Assembly: GCA_003999685.1 (NCBI GenBank)
Contig: CP021225.1
Span: forward strand, 1,674,001-1,738,000
DNA: 64,000 nt
From: Taiwanofungus camphoratus
Taxonomy: Eukaryota > Basidiomycota > Agaricomycetes > Polyporales > Taiwanofungaceae
Direction of reading: 5' to 3'
The notes under the pieces are model-generated. The model had not been told where the DNA came from and searched no databases. It saw only the letters and a program-made list of their open reading frames with translations. The position numbers and the translations under genes were made by a program. This document shows positions 1-11,689 of the stretch, piece after piece (positions within the stretch are counted from its first letter, which is position 1; each line of letters begins with the position of its first letter).

Positions 1-613
1 ACTCCGACCTGTACGGCGAGCGTGGTGTTGTGCGTATCGATCATCCTCTGGTACAAGTTGTTGTTTTGACATGGCCTTTGCTAGTTGATGGGCGCTATCC
101 AGGGCCTGTTCCTCGCGCAGTACAAGGTTCTCCGTGCCAACGGCCACTCGCCGTCTGAAGCCTTCAATGAGACTGTCGAAGAGGCGACCCAGTCTCTGTA
201 CCCCCTCATTGGCCAGCACGGGTACGTCTCGGCAATGCCTACAGCTTAGCAATCATTGGCTCATTCTACAAGTGCAGCATGGACTACATGTACAATGCCT
301 GCTCTACCACCGCCCGTCGCGGTGCTCTCGACTGGGCTAAGACTTTTGAGGAGACCAACCTCCCGCTCTTTGAGAAGCTCTACGAGAGCGTACGGAATGG
401 CACGGAGACGCGCCGCAGCCTTGAGTTCAACAGCCGCTCGACCTACCGCCAGGACTTGGCGAAGGAGCTCAAGGAGATCGACGACCAGGAGATCTGGAGA
501 GCTGGTGCGTGTCTAGTGTCTGATTGCGATGCACGAATGTGTGCGCTCATGTCTCTTTACCACGTCATCTAGGCAAGGTCGTCCGCTCGCTTCGCCCGGA
601 TAATCTGTCATAA
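1..613 (+). CDS. ILV5: Ketol-acid reductoisomerase, 3' part (5' end outside window)
   Basis: Mitochondrial enzyme of valine/isoleucine synthesis that isomerises and reduces acetolactate-type acids with NADPH. Only the C-terminal ~143 residues are present. Exons read 1-29, 85-221, 278-504 and 573-613, with GT-AG introns that keep the frame. The joined product contains GERGVLMGAIQG, the C-terminal domain segment MYNACSTTARRGALDW, and ends SLRPDNLS before TAA at 611-613. These match the conserved KARI C-terminal (knotted) domain, including its acidic substrate-pocket region. The gene enters from the left edge, so the transit peptide and NADPH-binding domain are not visible. The identification rests on recognised family motifs. 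Confidence 0.93.
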
Positions 614-1856
614 AATGCGTCTTCAGGTCACGACCGAAACTACCGCCATGAAAAGCATCACGATGCATTGCTGGATCTTAGCCATTTATTCGTTGTTTAG
701 TGCAGTTTGCTACGATTCCCGAGTCGCGCAGGAAAGTAATATACAGAGGTCATAATGGACAACTTTCTGGCATGCAGCATGGACTCACCACGACCATTCC
801 GTGATGGTGAGCGATGCACATCAACGTCAATACTACCAGGTGTACATTCTCATCGCGAGGATGAGGACATGTATGTGATTATTCAAGAAACAACTCAGGC
901 CATCCTACTCTTGTCAATCCCGCCCCTCACCGGTACTAGCAACAAAAAAGACCGGATGAGCAAGAGCGGCCGTCTCCGCCCATCTGAGCTTTCCTGGTGC
1001 TAGTACTATGCCCTGTTTGCTACAAAACATCGAGGCCTCCTATCAAGGAAGGTCCGCTACAGTATACTTTATGATGTGGAACCAGGTGTTGTTATGTGAT
1101 ATATCCTACAGCATCGTCCTCCTGATTGGGCTGGGCCAGAAGACAACTTGTCACATTTGCGGGGGTATTCCCGAGCGGTTGGCATGAGTTCTATATCCTC
1201 CGCTTCAATCATTGTGTCTGCCCGTTTGGAATACAAGGTGATATTGATAAGGTGGACCAGGGTTGACTTGACGCCGCGTCCGGCGGAGCTTCATTCTTGT
1301 ATCCTGTAGCGTGCCGTTGGTGCTGCTGGTGCTGTCCGCTAGATGGCGACAAATGATCAGACGATCGCCGTCTACGGTTCTACGGAAGCATTGATACTTT
1401 GTCGGCTCACTCGATCGCGCACACCCGCCCTGATTACTAGGAATCAGATGTCGTCCCCTGCATTGAACGAGAAGGACTGACCTGGACCACTTCTTTTCCA
1501 ATCTCCCCGCCCCTCTGCTACCGTTGCGGAGAAAGCGTACACATCGGAAGCAGCCGTTCTTCCGCTGTGCACGTTTCCTTCGCATCGGTAGCCACCTGCT
1601 CTCCTCCGCCTTCCATCGTCCTGCGCAGCGTCTACGATCTAAACACCGAGTACCGTTAGAGTGTGATTGATAGGCAGGTGCACTCAGATCATAGGCACCT
1701 AATTACCAGAATGAGTGTGTTCAGTATTAATGTTGCGGCGACCCTCGTTCCGTCTACTTTCAGGCATCAGCGACCAGGTTGAGGCAGAGACAAAAGGTAG
1801 AGGAAAAATCAGTCATGCCTATAGAGAATCGAAGAAGTAGCATCAACCCATTCTCA
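614..1856. other. Intergenic, no supported gene
   Basis: This stretch follows the reductoisomerase stop codon and should hold its 3' UTR. Short open frames occur on both strands (for example minus-strand 1205-1585), but none has a recognisable domain, low-complexity design or convincing splice pattern. The tRNA-Asp gene begins at the right edge, and runs of A at 1794-1807 read as T-runs on the minus strand, suitable as its Pol III terminator. Confidence 0.6.
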
Positions 1857-1948
1857 CTCCCTGACGGGGAGTCGAACCCCGCTTTCGCGCGCACACAAAG
1901 ACATACGGAAATGACAGGCGCGTGTACTAACCGATATACTACCAGGGA
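1857..1948 (-). tRNA. tRNA-Asp(GTC) with an intron
   Basis: Read on the minus strand, the 5' acceptor strand TCCCTGG pairs with the 3' strand TCAGGGA (six Watson-Crick pairs plus one G-U), followed by discriminator G. The D arm is GTAT...GTAC. The T arm is CGGGG-TTCGACT-CCCCG. The anticodon loop reads CTGTCA, giving anticodon GTC (complement of 1913-1915). About 19 extra bases lie between the base after the anticodon and the 3' anticodon stem, the canonical site of eukaryotic nuclear tRNA introns. A T5 run on the minus strand (1803-1807) is a plausible Pol III stop about 50 nt downstream. The exact intron ends are ambiguous because the GC-alternating stem can pair in two registers. Confidence 0.85.
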
Positions 1949-2405
1949 TTGATAGCAGGCCGACTTTGTCTTTCCATGATCAGTCAGTTGCAGATATCTG
2001 TTCCTAAAAGTGCGGCATAATTTGGTGAGGTGGCGAAGAATATAATCGAGATTCGAAATCGCCCGGCACACCAGCGAACGCATCGGGTTCATCGGGTTCA
2101 TGACGCCCTCACCCGATGTGCGGCCAATGCGAAAGGCTGTACCTGATGATCCGGACGGCGCGTGCGCAGATTTGGAGGTATCTCGGGGAGGCGGTTGGAC
2201 CAGTGCCGCTCGATAGCTGGCCTCTCGATGTCTGTATTTAACAAGAGAAGTCAGCAGCACGATGAACAGGTGTATGCGCAACTACGCAATCGATCTAGGT
2301 CTTTTTTTTGGCAACAGAACATGTGTAAAGGCAAGAGCAAAATGTGATCAGCATCTACGAAGCGTCGGCGGAAGGATACCTCGCGTCAACCCGTAGCGCC
2401 GACGC
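1949..2405. other. Intergenic, nothing recognised
   Basis: The stretch lies between the tRNA-Asp 5' end and the 3' end of the minus-strand hypothetical gene. It contains the upstream region of the tRNA. I see no gene, repeat or clear regulatory structure. Confidence 0.5.
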
Positions 2406-2900
2406 TCAATGCGAGAAGAACGACAGGTGCGCCCGCCGGACCCGCTCCATGTCCTGGGCCGCCTTGATCGGCCTGAGGTCCATCTGCGTGTAAGTTGCGC
2501 CGCAGATATCGACGATCCCGGTGAGCACCTTGATCTCAGGGCGCGGGCTGGCACGCCTGCGCCACCAGAGCTTGCGCCGGGGTTGCGCCATGGGCCTTGG
2601 CTTGGGGCTGGGGGGAGAAACCCTAGCGAGGGCGCGGAGGCGGATGATGGTTTGGACCTCCTCATCCTCTGGGGTTAGGGGCGGGAGATGGGAAGCGCGG
2701 GTGGTCGACGTGACGAAGGTCATGCAGTAGGGGAGGGAGTCTGGGATCCAGACTTTCATGTCCTCGCTCCAGAACCAGCCGCTCTTGCTCGGAGGCGAAT
2801 GCGCGTTGGTGAAGCGGGAGATGTCAATGGGGGGAGGAGGGGAGGGGCTGCGCTCGCTACTGTAGCAAGACAGATCGGGAGAGCAGAGTTGAGAGAACAT
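2406..2900 (-). CDS. Small hypothetical protein (~164 aa)
   Basis: I do not recognise this protein. It is a single open frame of about 164 codons from ATG at 2900. An in-frame extension to 3038 adds a stretch unlike the rest, so the internal ATG is preferred. The product has a proline/serine segment near residue 20, a central part with WFWSEDMKVWIPDSLPYC, then a basic region rich in R, P and K, and ends VRRAHLSFFSH. No signal peptide or membrane segment is evident. The aromatic-rich middle, good codon use and a promoter-like AT-rich upstream stretch favour a real gene, but there is no domain evidence. It could be a lineage-specific small protein. Confidence 0.35.
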   Translation of the reverse strand: MFSQLCSPDLSCYSSERSPSPPPPIDISRFTNAHSPPSKSGWFWSEDMKVWIPDSLPYCMTFVTSTTRASHLPPLTPEDEEVQTIIRLRALARVSPPSPKPRPMAQPRRKLWWRRRASPRPEIKVLTGIVDICGATYTQMDLRPIKAAQDMERVRRAHLSFFSH

Positions 2901-3774
2901 TTTGGTAGGTATGATGGGTTGTGTATGAGGGAGGGCAAGTGCAAGAGGCAATTCAAAGTGTGAAGACGCGTGTATGAGGACAAGACGTGAAGAGAAGAAA
3001 CCAGATACTTCAAGAGCTTTAAAGGATTCCACTGCCATAGCAGGTCTTGTTTCGGACTGATGTCCGCCGCGTTGGATTCGTCAGGATTGAAACTCGTTGG
3101 TCAAAGGCACCATTTTGATTCTGACCGGCTGTTCCTAGACTCCAATGCAGATAAGATATTAAACACACAATCATAACCCGATTTACTTTATGAACCTTGA
3201 AGCAAGGTCCAACGCCCGCGAACACCGACGCGAGGCGATCACAAGACCGACGGGACGGAGCACGTGCCGTTGTGTCTCATTCTCTTGCGAGAAAGGAGAA
3301 ACTCGTCGGGGTGGACATGTTTTCCATTAGACAAGGTAGACAGGGGCATGCAACGTACAAACCATCACAAAAATGCATTGGGCCGTTCGATTTCATTCTT
3401 GCAAGCATTTTCGGTAGGGGACGTGTGCTGGGCCGTGAGTTGCTTACGAAAGCAAGTCCCCGACATAGCGTCGCGCAGTCGCAGCGCCAACAACACCGCT
3501 TACGGTTTCACCCACTGCCTCAGTGCTATCTGCTACTTGCTGAGGCTGTTCACGAGCAGCGTCCTTCCTTGCACATATTTTCGCCGCAGTCTTACGAGAC
3601 AGGGCTTATATCTTGATTGACCCTATCTATCACACGATCATATCCCCACGATTGACGAATCGAACCGTAACTAACTCCCCTGATATACTCATTTCACGAC
3701 CGCAAGGCTCCATCTTGCCTGTTACGAACCCCTTCACCTGCTGAGAAACACGCACATCGCCTTGCTGGTCCAAC
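2901..3774. other. Intergenic: shared upstream region, no supported gene
   Basis: It lies between two divergently oriented genes (minus hypothetical and plus MARVEL-like gene), so it should contain both promoters. Open frames at 3197-3616 and 3630-3902 lack convincing starts or recognisable sequence. No repeats were seen. Confidence 0.5.
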
Positions 3775-5290
3775 ATGGCGTTATTAGACACCATACAAAA
3801 TGCAGTCACCCGAGTCCTCCCCGAGAAAAAGCCTTCTCTGCCTTTGCAAGCGTCCATGACGGGAGGGATTGGAAGTGGAGGGGTGATGCCTTTCCAGGAC
3901 AATGTAGGTGCTCAACCGTTCCTGTAAATGTCCAAAAAACATGCTTTTCGCCTCGACGGGCGGCCGTTCTGTATGCCGTTGTATATGGCAGCCTCCAGTC
4001 GAACTGGGTTACGTAATATTCATGTTCTTTCAACATACCCTCTCGCGTCTATGGGGACATCCACTCAGACGGGAGGGTATCTCGTCTTTTTGCTTTTCAT
4101 CCCACTGCTCTCCACAATATGGATCTGGGTTCATCTTCCTTTTGGTCTCTCGTGCGCTGAATGATGCTAACGCGACGCGTCATTTGTTCGCCGCAGATGA
4201 TCGTCTCGAAACCTGCCATTGTGTTTCACGCCTCACAAGCATTCTTCAACTTCCTTGCGATGTGCTGCTTCGCCAGCGTCGCCAGTTTCCAGGCAAAGTG
4301 GCACGTCGGCCCATGTATGTCTCGCTAGCTGACGTGTCGAGATTTCATTGACGCTGTGAACCGCAGCTGGGTTGACGGGCTTCGCGCTGTTTGTATCTGT
4401 GACTGGCATCTTGTTTCCGCTCTTCTTGCTCCTCGTCCCCGTCATATATGAGAAGTACGACAAGGGTGCGCGTCTTGCACGCGCGCTTAGTGAGATTCGC
4501 GTTGGCTTCATCGCCGCCGGGCTGGGCACTGGCATCAGTCTTTTGATTGCGTATGTAATCTGGAACTCGAGCGCACGGATGTCATCTAACGTCCTTCCAC
4601 AGGTTCATCACCACAATCTCAGCATGGACGGAGCCTGGATGCAAAAATGCGGACAGGGATCCACACGCAAGCTTGGGTGACTCTTTCAAGAATGGCCTGA
4701 GCGGCTGGTGCAGCACGAAGAAGGCCGGCTCCGTCTTTTTCTGGTTCACATTTGGTTGGTCATTTACACATCATAGTTTGTGCGCGAAGTGATGACCCGT
4801 CGTAGCTTTCTGGGCAGCCTCGCTGACGCTGACGGTCCTCGACTGGCGCAACGGCAAGTCTTCCCGTCCGCGCGACCCACCCTTCACCCACCCCGATTTT
4901 GCCGAGACCGTCACGCACACCGAGGGCGACTACGACGACGAGGAGTCGCAGTACCACGCGCTCGGGCCCAAGCCGACGGTCGACAACTCGAATGCTCCCC
5001 AGTCGCCCTTCGCGGACAACAACGACACTGCGTACAACCCGCCCTCCGTGCCCTACAACAGTGCGCCCGCCGGCACCGGCGCCATGCCGCGCCCGAGCAT
5101 CGACGCGTACGGCGCGTTCTCGGACCCCGCGCCGACTGGCTTTGGTGCGGGCTCGGCGGCGGCGGAGAACCCGAGGATGAGCAGGACGATGCAGTACGCG
5201 GACCCCTATGCGGCGGTGAGGGCCACTATCACAGCAGGGCCTGCTGGCGCGCCGCCACCGGGGTACGCGTCGCGTGGAGGCTACACATGA
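3775..5290 (+). CDS. MARVEL-like four-helix membrane protein
   Basis: Predicted integral membrane protein of about 355 residues, probably of the plasma membrane or secretory pathway. Exons read 3775-3903, 4197-4314, 4367-4550, 4603-4754 and 4806-5290. All GT-AG junctions keep the frame. After a 43-residue cytosolic start come four hydrophobic segments: around IVFHASQAFFNFLAMCCFAS, GFALFVSVTGILFPLFLLLV, VGFIAAGLGTGISLLIAFIT and SVFFWFTFAFWAASLTLTVL. A long hydrophilic Pro/Gly/Ala-rich C-tail follows. Four helices with a Cys-containing loop (AWTEPGC...GWC) between the third and fourth fit MARVEL/SUR7-like topology. Intron 1 is long (293 nt), so a small extra exon cannot be excluded. The function is not established for this fungal family; the assignment comes from topology and remembered family pattern. 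Confidence 0.78.
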
Positions 5291-5727
5291 CTGTGGAAAC
5301 GCTGATGGACCGGAGATCTACTGTAGTATAGTAATCTATGTTGAGGACTGGTCTTTGGTTTGGCTTTTCGCTCCTCTGGAGTGTCATGACATAACGTGCA
5401 TGCCTTGTTTCTCTTCGTGCTCAGTTGCCTAGTTCGTGACGGCATCGCTATACGCTAACTTATGATTGCCATGCATTCTTCTACAATTGGCTGCAATGTA
5501 TGACTACACAACGAAGTATACTTTCCACAAAACAAAGTACAGTTTGAGATCCGAAACGATGACATGGTGCAATTGATTGACCTACGCTAAGAAGTTCCGT
5601 GATAAATATGCGTCTGTCATGCATAGATGTCGCGAGACACAGCAAGTCTCATTCATTACAACTGGCAGGAGATGATCACAACACAGCCAACAAAAAGGGT
5701 CTTAGACTTACTGACTCTCTAAACTCA
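5291..5727. other. Convergent intergenic region
   Basis: Separates the 3' ends of the MARVEL-like gene (plus) and the DUF6533-type gene (minus). It should contain both 3' UTRs. No gene or repeat recognised. Confidence 0.5.
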
Positions 5728-7275
5728 TCAATAGTCACTCTGGTATCCATGGTCAAGGGAGCCTCCCATATTGCCGACGAAGGTGGACGCAAAGTGTACA
5801 TTCGGCAGCTCTCCATGCTGAGATTGAGTAGGCAAGGGGCCAACAAAAGATAGATCTTCGACACATGTGTCACTGCCAGGATGTGAAAGCTGCCTCAGAT
5901 TCAGTAGAAAACGAGAGATGAGGATAGATGATATACTGCGAAGAAATCAACGATAACTCTAGACAACAGAAAATAAGGCATACGGGGCAAGGAACACTGT
6001 AACGTAATTAAATAGCGACTTGAGAGGGCGTCTCAGCTGAATAGGTGTCATCTTACATGAAGTAGAACTCACATTAATAGTTCCTGTTATAATTTGTACG
6101 ATGTTCATCATCAAAATGATACTATGAGCCGTGAGCATAACTGGTCACTGTGGATTGGATACAAGTCGAACATACGCAAAGTAGAGTGTACCATCTCTCA
6201 ACAAGAGCGTTACAAGCGAGACTCTGACATTTGCAAGGTCAGCCTCCCTTTTAATTGCGTATGTCTTGTACCATGTTGTGGCAAGAACAAGAACGTCGGC
6301 TGTGATTGCGCATACACGAGTAATGATGACCACTGTAAATGACAGGTTAGGTCATGATCGAGGTCTAGATCCCTTTATGATGATAACATACAGCTAAACA
6401 GAAGGCATGTCAGCACTCAAGATTGCTCAGAAACTAGAGACATTTACTGCGTGAAGTCGACTGAGGATAGATTAGAATAAGTTTCACATACTGGTATACC
6501 CCCGAACCATACAACATATGCATATGACTGCTTGATAGTAATATACTGTATAAATCCCGGTCAATATTGGGCATTTCGTCATATAAGGACCTACAATAGT
6601 GGTACAAAATGGCATCAGTGCTAGTGCTAGGGTGATCAAGGCTAGATATCGACTATGTCCGCTTATAGCAAACGTTCGTAGGGCGGTGAAAGCTTTGTAA
6701 GTTGGGACATCAGCTTCATGGCAACAGAAGTCGCGAGAGAGCTTACCCGCAACTGCAGCATACAATGTAATTAGAAAAGCTTGATATGTGATCTCAGAAA
6801 CCTGACAACTTGCAACGTGTATGACATTATACGTTTGCTCATGACAATGGGTTTCAACACAAACCTCTGGACACACCAATGAGTCTATGCTGGTCCCTTG
6901 GGCATAGAATGTAAGGCTTACCAGAGGAGTGTCCCATGAAATAACTTGTAGCGGAGTGACAATACAATACGCGAGTAAAAGATACCGGTTCACGAAGAAT
7001 ATTAGCGTGGCACCCGTCATCTTTGTACCCCACATTAACTCATACTCTTGGGAGAACGTGGTGATATGTTCGTAAGCAATAAGAGCTGAGCGATGGTTGG
7101 CCAGCATCAGCGTTGGTAAGTGTTTTGTCTGATGTAACGGAATACACACTGCAAACTGCAACTTCGCAACATGTTGATTCGAACCTGCGCAAAGCACATT
7201 GAGCGGTTGCGTGGTAGGAGTAGTAATGAAGACTCACGCTTGCTCGGCCAGTTCTTCAATCAAGATCGACGACAT
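5728..7275 (-). CDS. DUF6533-type multi-pass membrane protein
   Basis: A member of a large basidiomycete family of seven-helix-like membrane proteins of unknown function. Start ATG at 7275 (MSSILIEELAEQ). The domain core after intron 1-2 reads ALIAYEHITTFSQEYELMWG then TGATLIFFVNRYLLLAYCIV, the family signature (helix, E/W loop, NRYL helix). Later exons give more hydrophobic segments, including TVYYYQAVICICC and a segment TADVLVLATTWYKTYAIKRE followed by TLLLRDGTLYF, a typical late motif. The last exon ends VHFASTFVGNMGGSLDHGYQ before TGA at 5728-5730. Splice sites in the middle were not all fixed. This family is often expanded and could act as receptors or channels, but no function is known. 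It shares a 759-bp divergent upstream region with the next gene. Confidence 0.78.
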
Positions 7276-8034
7276 TAGTGCTCAGCCGTACGAGTCAATG
7301 ATGATTTATGATATCTGAGCAGAGAGGGTGCATGCTCTATCAAAGAAAGAGACATCTTTATGCTATCCCGCAGCGGCGTGTGCCAAGAACACCCCTCGCA
7401 TTGTATACAACTTATTCAGGATTGGTCCTTCTCATGTTATTGATAGTGAATTCATCGGAGTCATAACATCACGTACAGCCTTGAGCCCTGCAGCCTAACG
7501 TGCGTGAAAGCTGCATGTACCTGAGATTGATGCAGTTATACTAAACCAAACGGGGATCCAGAAATCAGCACCATTGCTCCGATACATCCACGGCGACCGT
7601 GGTTCTGGGTTCCAAGAGCCGAGCGCTGAAAGACAGGACTCCTTGGACATTCCACAGCTATCTCGCCCTCTGCGCATACAAGACACGACACTTGGTGAAG
7701 GAGGTCCAGCGGTCTGAATGGCAGTTACATCAAAGACAGTCTAATTTCGCTAGATCGCTCGTTGCGAAAGGGGGGTTGCCAGGGATCAATGTCACGATGA
7801 AGCTTGGAATGATCCGGCAAGGCGCTCAGGACAATCACAAGTTGTGCTCACGCCGCCTTCTCCTCAGATGCAGGTCTATGAAGGCCCCTCAAAATAAACG
7901 AAAAGTAACAGTGCAGTCTTCGGAGCCCAATATATGGTGGTAGCTGCAGAGAGAACAATTGAATTGGTGAAGAGAGTGGCGTTGTTTACAGATGTTTGCC
8001 AAAGGCCTTGAACTGCAAGTTCACCAAAACCTCC
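7276..8034. other. Divergent intergenic region, no supported gene
   Basis: Lies between the start codons of the DUF6533-type gene (minus) and the WH2-like gene (plus), so it holds both promoters. Open frames at 7495-7686 and 7599-7943 have no recognisable content. No repeat was noticed. Confidence 0.5.
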
Positions 8035-11000
8035 ATGGCTCCGAGACAGCGCGATCCCCCGCCCGCCCCCAGCATCCTTTCCAATGTCCTCAGCTTTGTT
8101 TCGCATGAAATTGAATCGTTTGTCGCGACTGCGATTGGTGTATCTGATAACAAGGTCAGTGTTTTGCGCACTAGTATTCTTGAGCGCGAACGGCGACGCG
8201 ACCCCTTTCAGGTGCAGCCTGTCCCGCAGGCGTCGAGCTCACGCGTCAAATTGGACGATGAGCTAGACGAGGACGAGATAAGAGGAAAGAGACGTGCTGC
8301 GAAGAAGAAACGCGCGCACTCAAGCGTCGGAGAATACGAGCTCGAAAAGCCTCGCCGGAGGAGGCTACCGCGCAGCGAGAGCGACTCGGATAGCGATCTC
8401 CCGTCCAGGCGGCGCACCGTAAAGAAAAAATTTCCCCCGCCCAGGTCGTCGACCCCTCAACTCGATGGCACAGATGGGTCAGACCGAGGTTCGTCCAATG
8501 CACCATTGGTTCGCGTGCGCGTTGTTGAGATTGTTGTGTAGGCTCGCGCTCCCCATCCCCATCGCCCCCGCCACTACCCGCTCTCCTCCGGCGACGGCCA
8601 TCCGTCACGATGCCCGGCTCTCTCTACCCCCGCTCTGAGTCTCTCCAGCCGGATTCGTCGCCTCCTTTCGAAAACTCGCACCACGTCCGCTTCCTGTCGC
8701 GCTCACCAAGCCCCTCTCCACACTCGCAAACCAAGGACGTAGTGAAGACCGCCAAAGCAACAAATACAGAGATAAAGACGCGAAGCGATCTGCGGGTCGA
8801 TCGGAGTGAGACTATCCTTCGGGAACATGCAGAGAAGCCCGAGAAGCATATCAATATTGCCGGAAGGACAAAAGAGAAGGCACCTCAGGGCGCTAGGAAC
8901 AATCAGGGTGAGACGACTGGACGAGGCAAAGATGACATAGAGAGGTTAGAGGACGATATTGATCCGTCACGGACGCTGCCTAGTTCACGACAGCGCAAGG
9001 GCAAAGGGAGGGCCGAGGAGGATGTGGTTCAGCCTGCCAGGGTGGAGGACCTCGCGGAAAAGTCTACCAATGCAAGAGGGAAGGACCTCGCGTGGGACAC
9101 ATCAGGTGAGATACGGGTACGTGGCAAGGAACGCGAGCTACATGCTGCGCGCGAGGCGCACCTGCGCAACGAGCCTGCGCGTGACGACGAGGAGCGCGAG
9201 CACGACAAGCGGCGCATTCGAATGCTCGAGGAGGAAATCGCGCGGCTCAAAGCCCAGGTGCGTTTGGGTGTTCTTATCAAAGACATGGACTTCTAATCAA
9301 GTGTATGACAGCTTGCTGCGCGGGATACGTCTTACCCACGCACAAACACATTCCAGCTGCAACCCCCGCCTCCTCCACCGCCACCGCCGCCCCTACGTCC
9401 CCCTCAGGTCACTACGAACCCCCTGCTTACCGGCAACCCCCTTGCGTCTGGGGTACCTCCAGGCCACCCCGATACTTTCCTCACGTCCATGCGCGCGAGC
9501 CTCAAGCATACTGCGCCGCCCGTTGAGGCGCCGATCAACCCGCCTGGGCGCACCCGTCGCGCTGGCCAGCCGACGGTGAACGTGCCATCAGACAAGATGG
9601 CAGCGTTTCTGAACGAGATGAAGACGGTGCGCTTGCGCAAGGTAAGTGGGGGGAAGGGCGGAGCGGGTGCCATGCCGCCACCGCCATTGAGTGCGAGTGC
9701 GAGCCTGAGAGGGATTGCGAGGAGTGCTAGTGGAGGTGAGGGCGGTGCGGGGCCGCAGCGGTATGCGTTTGGCGAGCGATCGTTCAGTACGGTTGAGACG
9801 AGGATTGGGGAGAAGCGGAAGCGGGATGCGGAGAATGCTGGGGAGAGGGAGGCGATTGGTGAGCTCCTTATACGGCTGCGTAACTGTTCATTTGTTCACT
9901 CATGCTGTGGGTACAGCAGCTCCCGTGAAACGGCTTTTCACGACTGTCACGTCGTCTGACACGGGCACGAACGCGTCCTTCACATCCGTTTCCACGTCGA
10001 CGTCGACGTCGGCCTCCACGAACACGTCGTATGATGCGCGCGGCCCGTTTGCACGCGGGTACCTCCCACCACGGACCTGGCCATCGGTTTCGACGACGGA
10101 AACAGACATCACGACGCCGTCGCTCTGCTCGGACAACGAGAACGAAAACGAGCACGAGCGCGAGGAGCCGCTGCCGGACACGCCGCCAGGGGCGCGGGGG
10201 CGGGGCGGGACCCAGCCTCGGCAGAAACCAGGAGACGAGGGGCAGGCGGACGACGTTGTTCTCCATCATGACGAACGGGGACCGGAGCGAGAACCGGAGC
10301 TTCCGCGGATCGCGCGGGTCGTCCCCCCGGAGCCGGAGGCCGCTGCACCGGCAAAAGTAAGAGACGTTCCGGCCCCTTCTCCATCTCTGCCCGCTTCCCC
10401 TCCGGCGCGCACAGACGTGTTTGCGCGGCGCCTGCCGCGCTCGCCGATGCCCGCGGACACACATACACCGCGCAGGCCGCGCCCGCCGGCACGCAAGCGC
10501 GCTAGGCCCGCCAGTGCTAGTGCGCGCGGCGAGAATGAGGACGGGTCGGAGGGGGACGACCCGCTCTTGCTGTCGTTTGCGCCGCCTGTCTTGGTGTCGG
10601 GGCGGCACGACCGTGCGTTGGGCTCGGCAGACTTACCACCGAAGCGAGGAGCAAAGAGGAAGGATAGAGACAAGGACAAGGGGCGCCCACGCGCAGCGTC
10701 GAAGACGTCGAGCGTCTCGTCTGCGTCTGCGTCTCGGGCGGGTGCAAGCACGTCGAACCACGCGCGGCGGCAGCGCACGCTTGACGAGGAGTTGCAGCGC
10801 GCGGGCGATAGCCTATGGGTGGGGTCCGGCGACGAGATAGAGAGCGGCGAGCTAGTAGGCGTGGGGACGCAGAGCACGCGGCGCGGGTTCTTGAAGGGTG
10901 GCGGGGCGGCTGGGAGGCCGGTTTTCATGGGCGTAGGGTATGTACAGGGCGCGGAGGAGGATGCTCATGATGGTGATGTTAACGGTGAGGAGGAAGAAGA

Positions 11001-11058
11001 GGAGGATGGGCCGCGGCTGCCGTGGCGGAGGAGGAGCGGGAGGGTAGGAAGGCGGTGA
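8035..11058 (+). CDS. Long disordered protein with coiled coil, poly-proline and WH2-like motif
   Basis: Unnamed protein of about 918 residues. Exons 8035-8154, 8212-8488, 8542-9257, 9357-9858 and 9917-11058 join in frame. It begins MAPRQRDPPPAPSILSNVLS with a short amphipathic segment, then basic and serine-rich stretches. Next comes a charged helix ending RRIRMLEEEIARLKAQ (likely coiled coil), a ten-proline run in exon 4, and the segment DKMAAFLNEMKTVRLRKV. That segment resembles a WASP-homology 2 actin-binding motif (amphipathic helix followed by LRKV). The rest is low-complexity Ser/Thr/Arg/Glu sequence ending in an acidic E run and a basic tail. Poly-proline before a WH2 motif is the arrangement seen in verprolin/WASP-type actin regulators, so a cytoskeletal role is an inference. 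The basic tracts could instead target it to the nucleus. Confidence 0.7.
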
Positions 11059-11689
11059 TACTCTCGTTGTCTGTCTGTTCTCTTGCTCTCGCGCTTTCCC
11101 TTGCTCTGACCATTATCGGTTCCAATCTAGATCCTTATTCCCCATTTCTATTCATCGTGTTTGTTTACGTTTCTTATATGAATCTCGTACATAGGGGTCT
11201 GCGTATATATTCGCGTCGGTGTCAGACCGTGATCATATATTACGGAGGCGGGTTTCGCACTGTTTTGCAGCGGTCCCTCAAGTCAGCACTTGTGACAGTA
11301 GTGTTACTTTTGCGTTACTGCCGACTTGTAGGGGGTGCCGACTCCCCGGTGAGGCATAGTATGTCAAGTAAGCATCCATTGAGCTGAGCAGTAATATGCT
11401 GTTTATCTTATTGGTAGATGGTGCTACAGGTATCGATGACTCCTGAAAATTCGATCCAAGATCAGTTGATGAAACCCAATCCTACCTCAATCATTGATTC
11501 CCAAGCGGACGAGTGCACTGGACAAATCTACTTCATGGTACTGTATTGAAGTGGGTAGGTCCATCTCTTACGCCGACGACCGTCTGCTGGTCGGTATGTC
11601 AAGCGCCCAAGCTCGAGCCCAAGGAACAACGGATCCAGCAGTGATCGCCAATCGTCCCCCCTCCTGTCTGTGTGTACCACGTTGACGTT
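11059..11689. other. Intergenic, nothing recognised
   Basis: Follows the disordered-protein gene and precedes the kinase fragment. It contains the presumed 3' UTR of the former. Short frames exist but none is convincing. Confidence 0.45.

Noticed and set aside
1205-1585. Minus-strand open frame of 126 codons downstream of ILV5
   Set aside because: Arg-rich, chance-like composition, no domain or splice support; region reads as intergenic DNA.
3197-3620. Two overlapping plus-strand open frames upstream of the MARVEL-like gene
   Set aside because: One lacks an ATG at its start, both lack recognisable sequence, and they lie in a likely promoter region.
9868-10928. Long minus-strand frames (up to 246 codons) rich in Arg
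   Set aside because: Antisense shadows of the large last exon of the WH2-like gene; GC-rich coding DNA leaves these frames open.
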